64,000 nucleotides of DNA from Rachycentron canadum (Eukaryota; Chordata; Actinopteri; Carangiformes; Rachycentridae), in NCBI GenBank assembly GCA_038496675.1, contig CM076651.1, positions 10,629,821-10,693,820 on the forward strand. The letters are read 5' to 3'. Made by a program: the position numbers and the translations under genes. Shown here one piece after another: positions 36,961 through 48,719 of this stretch. Positions within the stretch are counted from its first letter, which is position 1. Each line of letters begins with the position of its first letter. The notes beneath the pieces were generated by a model. The model saw nothing but the letters and a program-made list of their open reading frames with translations. It did not search any database and had not been told where the DNA came from.

Positions 36961-37754
36961 CAGTGTGTTTTCAGGAAAACATGTTTTTATTGTGTGGCAT
37001 GGCAGCACCTGTATGAACATGAATAACTCAAAACAACATCACAAAGGTCCTGCTGAATTTTCTGATTGTAGAAATGAACAAATCGGGCAGCATATACAAA
37101 CCAGGTACACGTTCATTCAGCACGCCATGTTCCAATTCATAACATAGCTTTAAGAAAGACTGCAACTGCTGATTATTTTTTATTGTTGTTTAATCTGCTG
37201 ACTATTTTCCAGATTGATTGTTTTGTTGTTAAACTGTCATATGATGGTGAAAAATGCCTGTTACAACTTCCCAAGATGAAACCAACTAAGGTTTTATATT
37301 TCTGCATTTAACAAAAAGACAATTATCCAATTTCAAAATAGCTCCTAATTACTTTCCTGTTTATTGACTTATCCATCAATATCAATAATTACTGGGGTAC
37401 CAGAGACAATACTGGGCTATGCAGACAATAACAACATAACTGCCAAAAAAATACTACAAATTTTTAATTGTGCTATACATTCAAAAAATATTAATTAGCA
37501 ATTTTCAAGTCTTTGCATATAGATCTTTCTGTTGTTTTAAAATGATTGGAAACCATTAGGCTGTGAACCACTTGTATGTTTTGATCAGCTCTAATTTAAA
37601 TGTACACATATATTTGTTAGTTCATGGCCCAAAATGTGCAAAAGCACATAATGTGCAAAGTCATCATCATGAATTATGCACGTTGTGTTTATATCGGTTT
37701 GTTGTGTTTATATCAGTTTGTGTATGAGTGTGGGGGGTCCGTCCTCTCCTCTGT

Positions 37755-37761
<7 letters not shown>

Positions 37762-37832
<71 letters not shown>
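37762..37832 (+). repeat. (GT)n microsatellite, longest pure array in the window
   Basis: About 35 GT units with an even number of bases and no interruption. Z-DNA-forming potential is high for such tracts. Confidence 0.97.
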
Positions 37833-37833
<1 letters not shown>

Positions 37834-38169
37834 GTAGACTCCAGGGCGGGCTTACAGTAAGAGGCAAGCTTCACATTACTGTTGCTCCAATTCACTTCCT
37901 GGGATAATCCTTAACACAACAGAGAGAACGGCAGGTGACCTGGACCAGCAGAGATACAGTATGGGGCTCCATTAACAAACACACACTCTCTCCCACAAAC
38001 GCACACACACACACACACACATATACGTATACACTGTACATACACCTACTCACACACACAGAGCCATCCATTCATAAATAATATCAATATGACCCCCCTT
38101 TGACCCTTCACTCTTTCCCTTTGCTTGATCTGCACTCCTCCACTGTATTTCTCTCTCCTTCCTTCCCCT

Positions 38170-38530
38170 CCTCAGCTCTTAGTGAAACATATTGTAGCCC
38201 TGCTGCCTGAGATGATGGAGTGTCATTCATCTACGGCCCCAAAGTCATCTCTTCCATTAACAGCGGTGTCTAATTAAACCTGTAAATGACAAACACGTAG
38301 ACACAAACACAGGCCATGCTCTAATGGCCCGCTGTAGCAGGAGACTGATGGGCAGCTGTCTGTTGTCCATCCTTTGTGCAGCTCAACCTTGAGACAGGAG
38401 GCCTGGGGGATGACTATTAGACCTTTGAGATAACAGTGGAAGGTTAGCAGAGCATTGATAATGAATGATGAATATACAGTAGCTTGGCAGTTAGATAAGT
38501 TAATTGATTCATTAATTGAGGGCAATATTG
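38170..38530. promoter_or_regulatory. Candidate conserved-type non-coding block
   Basis: Non-repetitive DNA with TCTAATTAAACC (38270-38281), GACTATTAGACC, ATTGATAATGAATGATGAA and GTTAATTGATTCATTAATTG (38498-38517). The last is a dense TAAT cluster. An E-box CAGCTG sits at 38353-38358. No coding potential. Confidence 0.3.
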
Positions 38531-39575
38531 TCTTTCAACAAAGTGGTGTTTTCCTTGTGCTGTTTAGCATGTCTCACATATGATATCATCTCTTTCCAGA
38601 TATTCACTTTCGGAAAACAAAAACAGCAGGGGATGACGTGGAAAACAAACAAGAGGTGTTTTTCTGTTGTTTGACACTGAACCAAAAACAATTGGAGAAC
38701 AGTAAATATCTCCAGAGATCATATCTGACATTATTATCCTCTTATTTGCATTCTATGAAAAAGGAATAACAAGGTAGCAGGGCTGTGGCTTATCTAGAGC
38801 GCCTGTATTAACCACTGCAGCATTAGCATTAGAAGCCTGGAGTTAACTCCTTCATCTAGGCCATAATGCTACATAGAGAGAGGGTGCCAAAAATCAAAAA
38901 CCCTTAAAGTCACTGAGAATTACTGAGCAAGAACAAGAGGGAAATTGTTTTATGTATTGCATAATATTTTCAACGAAAACCCACATTTCCTCCTTGTTTC
39001 TTGTGTCTCTCTTTGAATCATTAACACCATCCACTCTTCTATCATGGTGTCCTGAAGAAACCTCGAGATAAAAAAATAAATAAATAAATCAAAAAATCAA
39101 TTTCCATATTAGTATGAAAATGTCAGAATATTTCATAAGAATTATCCCTTCCAAAAAAAACCCCAGAATAAAACCCCTCTTATTCCTGCTAATCCTTCAA
39201 AGACTGTGATATTACCTGATAGGATGTTGTACAGTGTGAATACTAGCAACAAGACATGCCGGAAATAATAATAGAAGGTCCCCATTGTCGAGATTAGAGA
39301 GAGTATGTCTCTCTCCCAATTTATCTTTTCCCTGAAATATAATGCCTTGCTTTCTTTGGGTTTCACCCCTTTTTCTCTTCTTTTACTATTACTATCACTA
39401 TCAACAAAATAGAAATTACTTGTTTCTTTTACTTCATCCTAAAGCTTATAAAACAAAAATAATCAAAATAAACAAAAATAATTTACACCAGATTTTCTCA
39501 ACTTTTCACATATCAGACAATGGGACATTTGTGGCCTGCAACCATAGAGCACCCACACAACTGTGCCTGTGTTTT

Positions 39576-39576
<1 letters not shown>

Positions 39577-39624
<48 letters not shown>

Positions 39625-40035
39625 NNNNNNNNNNNNNNNNNNNNNNNNNNNNNNNNNNNNNNNNNNNNNNNNNNNNNNNNNNNNNNNNNNNNNNNNNNNN
39701 NNNNNNNNNNNNNNNNNNNNNNNNNNNNNNNNNNNNNNNNNNNNNNNNNNNNNNNNNNNNNNNNNNNNNNNNNNNNNNNNNNNNNNNNNNNNNNNNNNNN
39801 NNNNNNNNNNNNNNNNNNNNNNNNNNNNNNNNNNNNNNNNNNNNNNNNNNNNNNNNNNNNNNNNNNNNNNNNNNNNNNNNNNNNNNNNNNNNNNNNNNNN
39901 NNNNNNNNNNNNNNNNNNNNNNNNNNNNNNNNNNNNNNNNNNNNNNNNNNNNNNNNNNNNNNNNNNNNNNNNNNNNNNNNNNNNNNNNNNNNNNNNNTGT
40001 TATAAAGAGAAAGATATATATATATATATATATAT
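39577..40035. repeat. (TA)n array interrupted by an assembly gap
   Basis: About 24 TA units run into 373 unresolved bases (39625-39997). A shorter TA array resumes at 40013-40035. Open frames crossing the gap are artefacts. The gap length may be an estimate. Confidence 0.97.
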
Positions 40036-40257
40036 GAGTAAGATTAATCAACCAACTTTGAACATTTTACACATTTCTGATTTTTTGCCATGCTAGCTGA
40101 GGTGGTCCTAGAATGATAATGATGATTGATGGTGTCAGTCCACATCTTTGTTTCTTTGTACAATTATGTATCTCAGCATCTGAATTTGAATCGAAGTCAG
40201 CATGTTAACACTAACATGCACTAAAACTCTGGTAAGTTCTCAGTTGGTCTCTTCAGG

Positions 40258-40570
40258 ATTCTTCAGCATACAGGGAATACAGCTCAGCATCTACAGGAAG
40301 TGTTGAGGGCATCAAGTAGGTATGAGAGCTGGTATCAGCATTAGTTGAGTTGGGTTGAGTATATGGGATTATTGTTGAGGGTTATTGTGCTGAGCAGTCT
40401 CAGATGCGAGTGTATAGTAGGTCCCTCATCCCCAGCATGTCTCACTCAGTTACCCGCATCCAGTTTAAGCAAGTGAAACTGTCACACATTATTCAGATTA
40501 GTTTTTAAACACTATTCAGCACTGTAATTCTTCAGTCTACATATATGGCTGTTGGACTTTGGAGTGTGAG
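40258..40570 (+). repeat. Dispersed repeat, copy A
   Basis: Colinear with 53795-54115: shared strings occur in the same order, including GAGAGCTGGTATCAGCA, a TGAG-TATATGGG block, GAGCAGT, TATAGTAGG, a CAGTTACC/GGTCACCTA pair, and near the end TACATATATGGCTGT beside TACATGGCTGT. Divergence is high. The family is not recognised. Confidence 0.55.
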
Positions 40571-41239
40571 TAAATAGTATAAACAAAGAATATTTCAGCT
40601 CATACTAGTGTAAACTGATTGACTGTTGTACAGTAAATCACATAAGGCGCCCCATGTCTCAGAGCTAAGTGCTCAGACTGTTTGTGTGTGGTAATTGGTC
40701 CAAGACAGAGACTGAGCTGCAGGACACTCAAAGCCCCTCAAGTCCGACTCTCTTCTGCTCTATACATATTGAACAGTAGAGTTGGGGGCCTAAGAAGATT
40801 ATCACAATGGGATGAAGGGTCCATAAGAGCCTTTGTAGCCTCACTGTTGTGGAGGGTTAGAAGTGCATAGTGAAAGTTGCTACAGCTCTCTCAAGCCCTT
40901 AAACTGCTTGAGCTTAAAAGCCCTGTTTACAAGCTTTCAAAGAAAAAGCTGTGAAATGAGAAGGGGATAAAAAAAACCAAACACAATCAATTAAATGGCA
41001 AAACACAGCCCTGCTAATACTGTGTGGCAGCATCACACACAGAGAAAGAATACAAAAAATGTTGTCAGGCGGAGAATAGGTGTCATCAAGACCGCCTGAA
41101 GCAAAAACGTCACCGCATTATTTTCAGTCAAAATGTAAAAATCCTTGGTGCGTCTACCCCATTCAGCACCGGGATATTTTGTGTGCACGTATGAGTGTGT
41201 GAGCGTGTGTGGCGAAAAGGAAGCATTGAAATGACATGA

Positions 41240-41640
41240 AGAGTTATTTGGGCTGTAATGAAGCTGCTTAATGAAATCAGTGCCCTTGAAAGTTCTTCAT
41301 CAATTTTAGCTCCCTTGCTCACTTGCTCGCACTCCACCATTCCAGCCTGTCAGCTAATCCACGTGCGCGACACAATATTAATTAAACACAGCGTTTCCTG
41401 AAGTACTTAAGTGAAGCGCTATCATTGATAATGAGCAGGTTTAAAGGAGTCACATCCCTCCAAAATTACTTTTTAAACCGGCCTTATTAAGCAGAAAATG
41501 AGGCCCAAATCAGCCTACAAGCTCCTCATTAAAAGCCACTGATCCTTGGCCACGCGCATGTTCCAATGGTTTTAATTAGGCTAGCGCAAGATCGTCGCCG
41601 ACAGGAAGTGCCATTAATCTTGTCTTTTGAGTCGGAGAGG
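41240..41640. promoter_or_regulatory. Candidate regulatory block, strong conserved-element texture
   Basis: About 400 bases free of simple repeats, with many homeodomain cores: ATCCACGTG, ATATTAATTAAACAC (41383-41397), CATTGATAATGAG, CCTCATTAAAAGCC, TTTTAATTAGGCTAG (41570-41584) and GCCATTAATCTTG. CpGs are retained in CACGTGCGCGAC and ATCGTCGCCGAC. It lies about 6 kb downstream of bhlhe23. Inference only. Confidence 0.4.
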
Positions 41641-41869
41641 GGGGGTAGAGCATGTTGTAGCCTGGTGCTCCAGCCTAGGCCCAGTGGAGCCTCAAATGCC
41701 ACAACAGAATGAGAATTAGAAAATCAACTGACACACTTTGAATTGTTCTTCATTTGTGTAGAAGCAATTGAAATACATAGTGTTACACATCCCCTGTGTT
41801 ACAACTTTTGGTATCACTTTGTAATTATAAGTCAGTTTTGCTGTTCAAGTACATCATTAGCCACACATG

Positions 41870-41872
<3 letters not shown>

Positions 41873-41900
<28 letters not shown>
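41873..41900 (+). repeat. (CA)n microsatellite
   Basis: About 14 CA units between two candidate regulatory blocks. Confidence 0.95.
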
Positions 41901-41905
<5 letters not shown>

Positions 41906-41989
41906 GGATGAAATGTGTCTTCATTTTCTCTGTGTGTGTTTATGAGTTGCACTCGCTGTAGACGATGGTCCTGGCCCTGCCTGTCACAC

Positions 41990-42085
41990 TGTCTCCGCAT
42001 GGAGGATTATGGATGGCCAATTACATCGCTTTTGTCATTAATTAATGAGGATAACGAGCTCCCCCTGCTCCCCACAAAACCATGG
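41990..42085. promoter_or_regulatory. Candidate regulatory block
   Basis: Short non-repetitive block with GGATTATGGATGGCC, AATTACATCGC and TTGTCATTAATTAATGAGG (42033-42051), a palindromic TTAATTAA-type homeodomain dimer site. Flanked by GT-rich low-complexity DNA. Confidence 0.3.
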
Positions 42086-42589
42086 TGCTCCTCAGCTGGT
42101 ACTGAACAAGAAGAGAGGCCATGTGTGTGTATGTGTGTGTATGAGAGAGCGAAACAGAGAGAGGAGCTGATACACAGTGGTCTATGTGAGTGAAGGAGGT
42201 TATAGTGTGTACAAAAGGGTGAACACAGTGATGATTTTTGACCCCAGGGCTTTGCGTGTACATTTGTCCAGTGAGTAGAGGTGTGTGTACATGTTTGTGT
42301 GTGTGTGTGTGTGTGTATGTGTCTGTTTGCGCACCAGCAATCCTGTATCTGTGGGGCCATTACAAAGATTAGGCAGTGCTACAGTAACGGATGCCCCCGT
42401 TTGTCAGCTCGGATCCTCTGTCAAGACAACAAGTTAAAAAGGAATGGGTGAGAGTGATAAGCACAGTGATAGAAAAGGGAGGAGGGACTGTGGGTGGAGG
42501 GGAAACATGGAGGCACGTTAAAGGAAAGAGGAGGAGGAGGAAATAGAGGCTTTAACAAAGTGGAGGGGAAGCAACAAATCTGCGCTCTT

Positions 42590-43080
42590 GGGCGGAGAGA
42601 CACAAGCCACGAGACCTATTTCAACATGGCCCCTTCTCAAAGAGCACTTATATGAGATAACTGCGGCCCTAACTAGGACATCATTTTTCGACAATAGCTC
42701 AGACTGTTGTCATCCAGTGTTCCCTATCCGGGCTCCGACTCCGCTCCCTCCCACCAGGCCCAATTTGGCCCCAGCCACACTGTCTGGGTCTAGCATGCGT
42801 GGTGTCAGGTGCCTTGTGGCGATAGGCAAAACGCTTTGCCTGACTGCCATGTTTTGAGGGTTTGTGGCCATATGAGTACACACACGCACGCACACACACA
42901 CCAACGCAATGCACAAATATACACAGACACATACAAACAGACATCCCCTCTCCTCCCCCCTTTAGACGTCTGATTAACGAAGGAAAGGCCCCAGCCCATC
43001 GCGCTGCACTTGCAGCAATGTCGCCCCGAATCACATGGCTCTTCGGAACCAACTGACTCACCCACTCATCGCTTCCGACA
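42590..43080. promoter_or_regulatory. Candidate conserved-type block, GC-richer than surroundings
   Basis: Two non-repetitive segments (42590-42860 and 42960-43090) separated by CA-rich sequence. They keep CpGs (CGACAATAGC, AACGAAGG, ATCGCGCTGC). Open frames on both strands have no recognised domain or splice context, so a regulatory reading is preferred. Confidence 0.25.
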
Positions 43081-43508
43081 AGGCGGGGCTGGGAGGGATG
43101 ACAGAGTGTGATGTCACAGTGGAAGTAGAGAAGTTTGGAGGTCCCTGGGTGATGGGTGGGGGGCTGGAGGGCATCCTTACAGTGCCACTGCCAGGCACAA
43201 AAGCACTGAGGCACCAGCACCTCTTATTCCATGTCTAATGTCCATACACACATATATACAAATGCATGCACCCACTAGCTCTGTTGTTTATCTCACCTCC
43301 TCACCCCTTTTCCCCCTTATGAACCTGCCCCCCCCCCAAAAAAAAAACCTTTGCCACTTGGCATCAAAAGCCACAACCATGCTTCTGTGAGCAAATTTTA
43401 ATAAAGAAAAAAAATCTAATGTTTCACGGTTCTGTACTATAAGAATAATCGGAGCTGAAATATGTTCATTTTCCTTCAAGGCCCGTGTTGTAAATACAGT
43501 CTGTGTGC

Positions 43509-43511
<3 letters not shown>

Positions 43512-43544
<33 letters not shown>
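43512..43544 (+). repeat. (GT)n microsatellite
   Basis: About 16 units. Confidence 0.95.
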
Positions 43545-43546
<2 letters not shown>

Positions 43547-44663
43547 CTGGAGTGCTACAGTGTGCATCAGACACATGAGCTTGCACATAGAAAGAACTTA
43601 ATTAGAGAAAACAGCGCTGTCAGATGCATTAGGCAGAGGTACACACTTAAGGGCATATGGTTTTAGTACTATACCATCGGGTTGGAGAAAAGCACACAAA
43701 CATACCTCAAAGCTCCAAGCCATGCTAATGAAATCACTCCCTTTCTATCCCACTGAGAGCAAACACAAATGTTTACAGACATCACACAGTCTGTCCGTAC
43801 CCTGCACCACACTGGGCTGTCGTGAGAGTGTAGTGCTGTGGGTTTGTCTGCATAAAGACAATGTCAACAATAGACAATAGGTGAGAATAGATGGAAAATT
43901 GTCAATCTGTGGCAGCTCTTTGCAATGTTATATTTGATTTATTTCAACTTCATTAGGCTTATAAATGGCACATTAATATTATCTTGCAAAACTTGAACGA
44001 CGTGGATTTGTGGTGGTTTTTAAAAACATAATAAATGGAGCGACATTGTGATTATAACTTGACATAATTACAGATGAGATTATGCTCTATGTCTGCAATT
44101 CTATCAAAATCTGTTTTCATTTTTAAGTTAAATGCATCCAGTGTGATGGCACAACAAAACAATTGGTAATGTTTTGGGGGATACTTTAAATGGAAATATT
44201 TGTCTTTGTAAATTGTGCTGCCTTTGTAGTTTATAATGACAACTTCCAAGAATTTTTTCATTAGTGCAGCCTTCTCAAGGTTTTTTTTTTTTTTTTACAT
44301 CTTGACACACATGGGAGACTTTCTGCAGGGGCATGCCCAGGGCATATTCTGGCATTGATGTTTGCTGTGTTGCATCCAGAAATGAAACAAAATGTACATT
44401 TGCGTAATAGTAATTGCTAAAAATCGTTCTCTACACTATACAAATGTCTTTGTTTGAATCTACATTTAGCCTTTTTTTTTATATTATTTTTCTGACCAGT
44501 TTCTGACATCAAAATACTGACTTAACTAATTAACTTACTAATACTGTACTACAATGCAAATTACATCAAATGTGTGGTCATTAAAATTAAAATTAAATCA
44601 GGTGTATATTGAATCAAATGCCATTATCATTTCAAGACTACCTCTCTATCAAATAAGCACTCC

Positions 44664-44692
44664 ACACACACACACACACACGCACACACACA
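44664..44692 (+). repeat. (CA)n microsatellite
   Basis: CA units with one CG interruption. Confidence 0.95.
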
Positions 44693-45939
44693 ACATACAC
44701 TTTGTTCACAAGGCAAAAACACTCAGCACAAGACATGCTTTACCACGTCTTTTAATGATATTATTTCCATATAACTCAGGCGCTTATTAAAGAAAAGGCG
44801 GAAATACATAGACAAAATGTAACTTCCACATCCCTAAACCACACAACCAATGATCCTCAGTACAGGGAAAGTTGAAGATAATTTGTGATTGCATGTACAC
44901 ACCATCCATTGCTCATAGGCAAATGGGCCAGAAAACATTACCAGCAATATCTCAACTCTGTCTTGATGTATAGATACAGCCTACATGCCAAATGACACAC
45001 TGCCACCATGCACACTGATGGCCATTAAGATAATAAGGTGACACAATAAAGCATATATCTCAGCAGCTTGACATTAGAGGCCGATAGTGAGCGAAAGTGA
45101 CCACCCAATCATCCGAGCAAAAAAAAAAAGAAAAAAGACAACCATCTCATTTGTGGCAATTAGGCTGTACAGAGACCGAGGGAGCACAGGGCCTGAGTCC
45201 TCACATCATCGACAGCATTTGTCACATTTCATCCCCGCTGCTCCGACTGTCTCGTTGGGCCTCAGAAAAGACGTGTCATCAGAGGGTCAATTTAAGATGC
45301 CATGGGTGGCCTGTTGTTGTGACATACAGCTAAATTGTAAGAGAGAGAGACTGGGGTGGATGACTTAGTCGCTCTCTCTCTGACTTGCATAAGGCTGACC
45401 TGATCTAAATGTCTGATCTAATGTTTTCTGAAGAGTGTCTTAGTTTGTGTAAACCAAACAGAAATAGCAAATTAATGTAGACATGTTGGTAAAGGAAGGA
45501 CACCTGTGGGTTTAAATGCTATGATTTATTTTGATTTAGTACACTAGATAATTATTAAGATGAAATTCAGTCAAACACAAAAGCATTCAGCTAGAAATAA
45601 GATTTTCTGTAATGTTTGGCTACAATTACATTAAACTGCATTATTATTATAAAGTGAGCTGATTTTTTTTTTTTTTTTTTTTTAATTTATGTCAAAAAAT
45701 CTAAATAGAAATACGATTTCACTCAAAAAAGAGCCTAAATATAGCACCTAGATATGGACAAGTGTATCTTAGGAAAGTATCCGTTTCCAGGTGAGTGTGA
45801 CTGCAGTCTGAGTAGACAAAGAAAACACATATTTCCAGGAATATAAATATTGCCTCACTATGGCCACGTCAAACAACAATTTCCAGGCACCTTTTCTAAA
45901 CGTATCCACTGCCCAACCTGCAAAGGGAAACTGGATCTG

Positions 45940-46280
45940 TAACGCTGACTGAATTAAGTCGAGCAGGGAGACAGGAGCTGAAATCGTGTTAATAGCTGTC
46001 CAGGGTATAAGAGCCCGGCAAGGGAGGCTGCAATCACCCAAATTCCCAGAGACAGGTCCTGGGTGCCCCGGGCGGCTCTTGCGCCCTTCCCCTCAGCGCC
46101 ACCGACCCCACTGCGTGCCAAACGGGCCCTACCAGCCCCATTGAGCTCGTTTAGACTTATCTCTTCATGTCAGAAGCTTCTCATGCGAGAAAAGAAAGTT
46201 GCCAACTCATTTTAGGAGAGCCACTCAGAGGGTGGGAGCTGGAAATCATTTTAGCAGCGTGAGAGGCGACAGTTGGACTT
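45940..46280. promoter_or_regulatory. Candidate regulatory block just downstream of bhlhe23
   Basis: GC-rich, non-repetitive block with CpGs, about 1.1-1.4 kb from the bhlhe23 stop. It includes CTGAATTAAGTCG, GTGTTAATAGCTG and CTGCAATCACC, with GGTGCCCCGGGCGGC in its centre. It could alternatively be part of the bhlhe23 3' UTR if that is long. Confidence 0.3.
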
Positions 46281-47344
46281 TTGTTTTATTTACTATTTGT
46301 CTACAGTTCATCCTCATATTTTAAATCACAGCCTGTATGTTTTTTTTTTTTTAACCTAACGCGATAAAGGCACCTTACACGCCCGTCCCCTAATTACAGT
46401 CTGAAAAGAAACGTGTTTGAACCAATCTTTTATTTTGAAATGTTAATTACAGCCTATATGTCATCGCCAGTTGTGGCTATTCGCCATTTTAGTGTATGTT
46501 GGTAAATGTGTGCTTAATGTGAGTTTTGGAAGTCGTGAAATGAAGCAAACCGGGCCCAAGCATAGATATGTGTTTTAATTATAAAGACATATAAACAATA
46601 TATGAAATCCATGTTGCAACACAACCAAATCGCTTTTTCCGTGTATAGGCTCTATATAACCATTAGTGTAGCCGGGCTTGGAGCAAGTGATTTTTCCACT
46701 GTTGTACAATACAATCATGTGAGATGTGCAATAACTTAAAACTTAAAAAATTAATTTAAAAAACAAACAAAACTTGTGAACACATCTTTTCAGAAAATAT
46801 ATCAGCCAACATCACATTGGATCCCCCCCCCCGCCCCCACCCATATGCCACCAGTACCGTCAGTCGAGGGAAGTCCTCTCATAATTGTTGTACCTATTAA
46901 ATCTAAGTGTCGAGATTAGGGCGCGTTTCCTGGCATTTCTACTTTTTCTTATTGTTGTTATTGTTGCATAGATTACAAATAAGAGCTGATGACAGAATAT
47001 TTCTAAAAAAAAAACAAAAAAAACAAAAAAAAAACAAAATAAATAATTACCCAAACTCATCATTTGGACATGGCCTGTTGTCCCTGTAAAGTACAAGCGA
47101 CAGAGAAAGTGACAGGGTTTTTGACTTCATCCTATAAGAAGGCCTAAACAGATCGCTCTCTATAGATTGTTAAATATGGATGAAACATTGCAGTAGAATT
47201 ACTTAACCATATTTTAAGATTATATGCATTCGACTAAAATCGTTTTTTTTTTTCCACAGAATGATTTAAAAATAACTAGAGTGGGAGAGAGACCGACATG
47301 GGTGCAGTATAGGTAAAAGTTCAAGAAAGAGAAATGAAACCAAA

Positions 47345-48028
47345 TCAAGGCTTGTCGTTACAGTGTTTGAAGAGACTCGACGGTGTCCCGGAGTAAGTAG
47401 TGCACTTTTCGGCACAGGTGGCGAGAGCAGAGCCCGAGAAAGGGTAGACGGCAGCCTGTCCAAAGGGAGCCAGGGCGGTGGGAATGGGTGAAGTTATGGT
47501 CTGTCCCTGGTTCAGATACGCCACCAGCCGCCTCATCTCCTCCAGAGCCTGAGCCTGCATGAGGATATAGTTCTTGGCCAGGAGGAGAGTGGCTATTTTG
47601 GAGAGTTTTCTCACCGAGGGGCTGTGGGCGTAGGGGATAACGGCGCGGAGGCCGTCCAGCGCGTCGTTCAGGTCGTGCATCCTCCTCCTCTCCCGGGCGT
47701 TGATGCTGAGCCGCAGGGACCGCTGCTCTTTGGACTTCTTGGCGAGGGGCCCCCCGGGCTTGTCGTCCCCAAACGACGAGCCCCTCTTCCGGGACTCCAG
47801 GGAGTCGAAGCCGTCTTCGTCGTCGCTCGTGTGCTCCCCGCCGCTCTCGTTGGACTTCGCGGTCTGCCCGGAGAGGAAATCGGTGGCCGGCGTGAGCGGG
47901 TACCGGCCGGGACTTCCAGCGCCGTGGCCAGCGCCGAACCCGAAGGCTGACTGGCCGTAGCGCTGCGTCAGGTCGAGGAGCGCGTCGTTGCTGATGGACT
48001 TGAGCAGGTTCTCATCGCTGACATTCAT
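47345..48028 (-). CDS. bhlhe23: BHLHE23 (Beta4/BHLHB4), Olig-family bHLH transcriptional repressor
   Basis: Single uninterrupted coding exon, 227 residues, close to the length of mammalian BHLHE23. The nuclear factor binds E-boxes as a dimer and acts mainly as a repressor; the mouse orthologue is needed for rod bipolar cell maturation and is also expressed in brain and pancreas. The N-terminal third is Gly/Ser-rich with an acidic patch (SDDEDGFDS, residues 68-76). The bHLH spans about residues 103-163: basic region NARERRRMHDLNDALDGLR from residue 110, with Glu113 and Arg116 as DNA-contact residues, then a short loop and helix 2 ending in AKNYILMQAQALEEMRRL. The C-terminus (YSGTPSSLFKHCNDKP) closely matches that of human BHLHE23, which separates it from BHLHE22. 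The next gene, slc17a9, converges on it from 28 kb away. The ATG at 48028 is the first in frame and matches the family start region. Confidence 0.97.
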   Translation of the reverse strand: MNVSDENLLKSISNDALLDLTQRYGQSAFGFGAGHGAGSPGRYPLTPATDFLSGQTAKSNESGGEHTSDDEDGFDSLESRKRGSSFGDDKPGGPLAKKSKEQRSLRLSINARERRRMHDLNDALDGLRAVIPYAHSPSVRKLSKIATLLLAKNYILMQAQALEEMRRLVAYLNQGQTITSPIPTALAPFGQAAVYPFSGSALATCAEKCTTYSGTPSSLFKHCNDKP

Positions 48029-48033
48029 CTTCT

Positions 48034-48126
48034 CTACCGGAGCAGATTCAGAGCAGGAAAAGTCGACTCTTCCGTTTCTTATCGCGGTCCTATCTTTTGT
48101 TTTGAAGACTGTAGGTTCCTACTCAC
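48034..48126 (-). other. Candidate 93-nt intron in the bhlhe23 5' UTR
   Basis: On the minus strand a strong donor (CTGC then GTGAGTAGG) at 48126 and an acceptor (CTGCTCCGGTAG) ending at 48034 bracket 93 bases, just five bases before the ATG. The pyrimidine tract is modest. If it is not spliced, the stretch is simply 5' UTR. Confidence 0.35.
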
Positions 48127-48229
48127 GCAGTTCTCTCCGAGAGTTGCAGTTTTCTAGGAGTTCCTCTGTCTTCCCTCACTCCTTTCCTCTGTCAGCGCAG
48201 TGACTCTTCAAGAAGGAGGCTGTGAGTCT

Positions 48230-48550
48230 GAAGCTGAGCCTCTACATGCGTTCACCTCCTCTGTACACTGCGCTCCCCCTTGTTGCGCGCATAGCCCACG
48301 TCCAACAACACTTCTCTTGACTGTGCTCGGTGAGACCGGAGCGCTCGTGTCCCCCCTCGTAGGCTACAGTCGGTTTCCTCTCGCGCGTCTTTCTTGCCCT
48401 CCCTCGCCTTGGGCAGATTGTGACTCGCGCGCTGCCCTGCTCGCAAGTTAGTAGGAGCACGAGGCCCACCGGGGATTATCCGCCCGTCCAATCAGGGGGG
48501 CGTTTTAATTAACTCGGGAAGAGCGCAGGTCTGCTCCCACTTTCAACCAT
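48230..48550 (-). promoter_or_regulatory. bhlhe23 promoter region, CpG-rich
   Basis: CpG-dense region upstream of the gene. It contains an inverted CCAAT box (CCAATCAG on the plus strand, 48488-48495; NF-Y type), a GC-rich GGGGGGCG element, GGATTA (48473-48478; TAATCC on the coding strand, OTX/CRX type) and TTAATTAA (48505-48512). A K50 homeodomain site fits a retina-expressed gene. The transcription start is not placed. Confidence 0.5.
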
Positions 48551-48719
48551 AACGCGATAATTGCGACGCAAACTGTCACCCAGCCCAACCGTGTCTGGTC
48601 CTGTATTGTTCACTTTTATGTTACAACGCATTTCAACCCGTTTAAACAAGCAGCTTTTAAATAGCCTACATGTGAAAGGAGGGGTGTCGCAGGCCACAAA
48701 AGCAGCTCAGAGCTCACCT

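Noticed and set aside
39342..40096. Open frames of 157-231 codons crossing the N gap
   Set aside because: They consist of unresolved bases plus Tyr-Ile repeats from (TA)n.
47624..47960. Plus-strand open frames across bhlhe23
   Set aside because: Shadow frames of a GC-rich coding exon. The minus-strand frame carries the bHLH domain.
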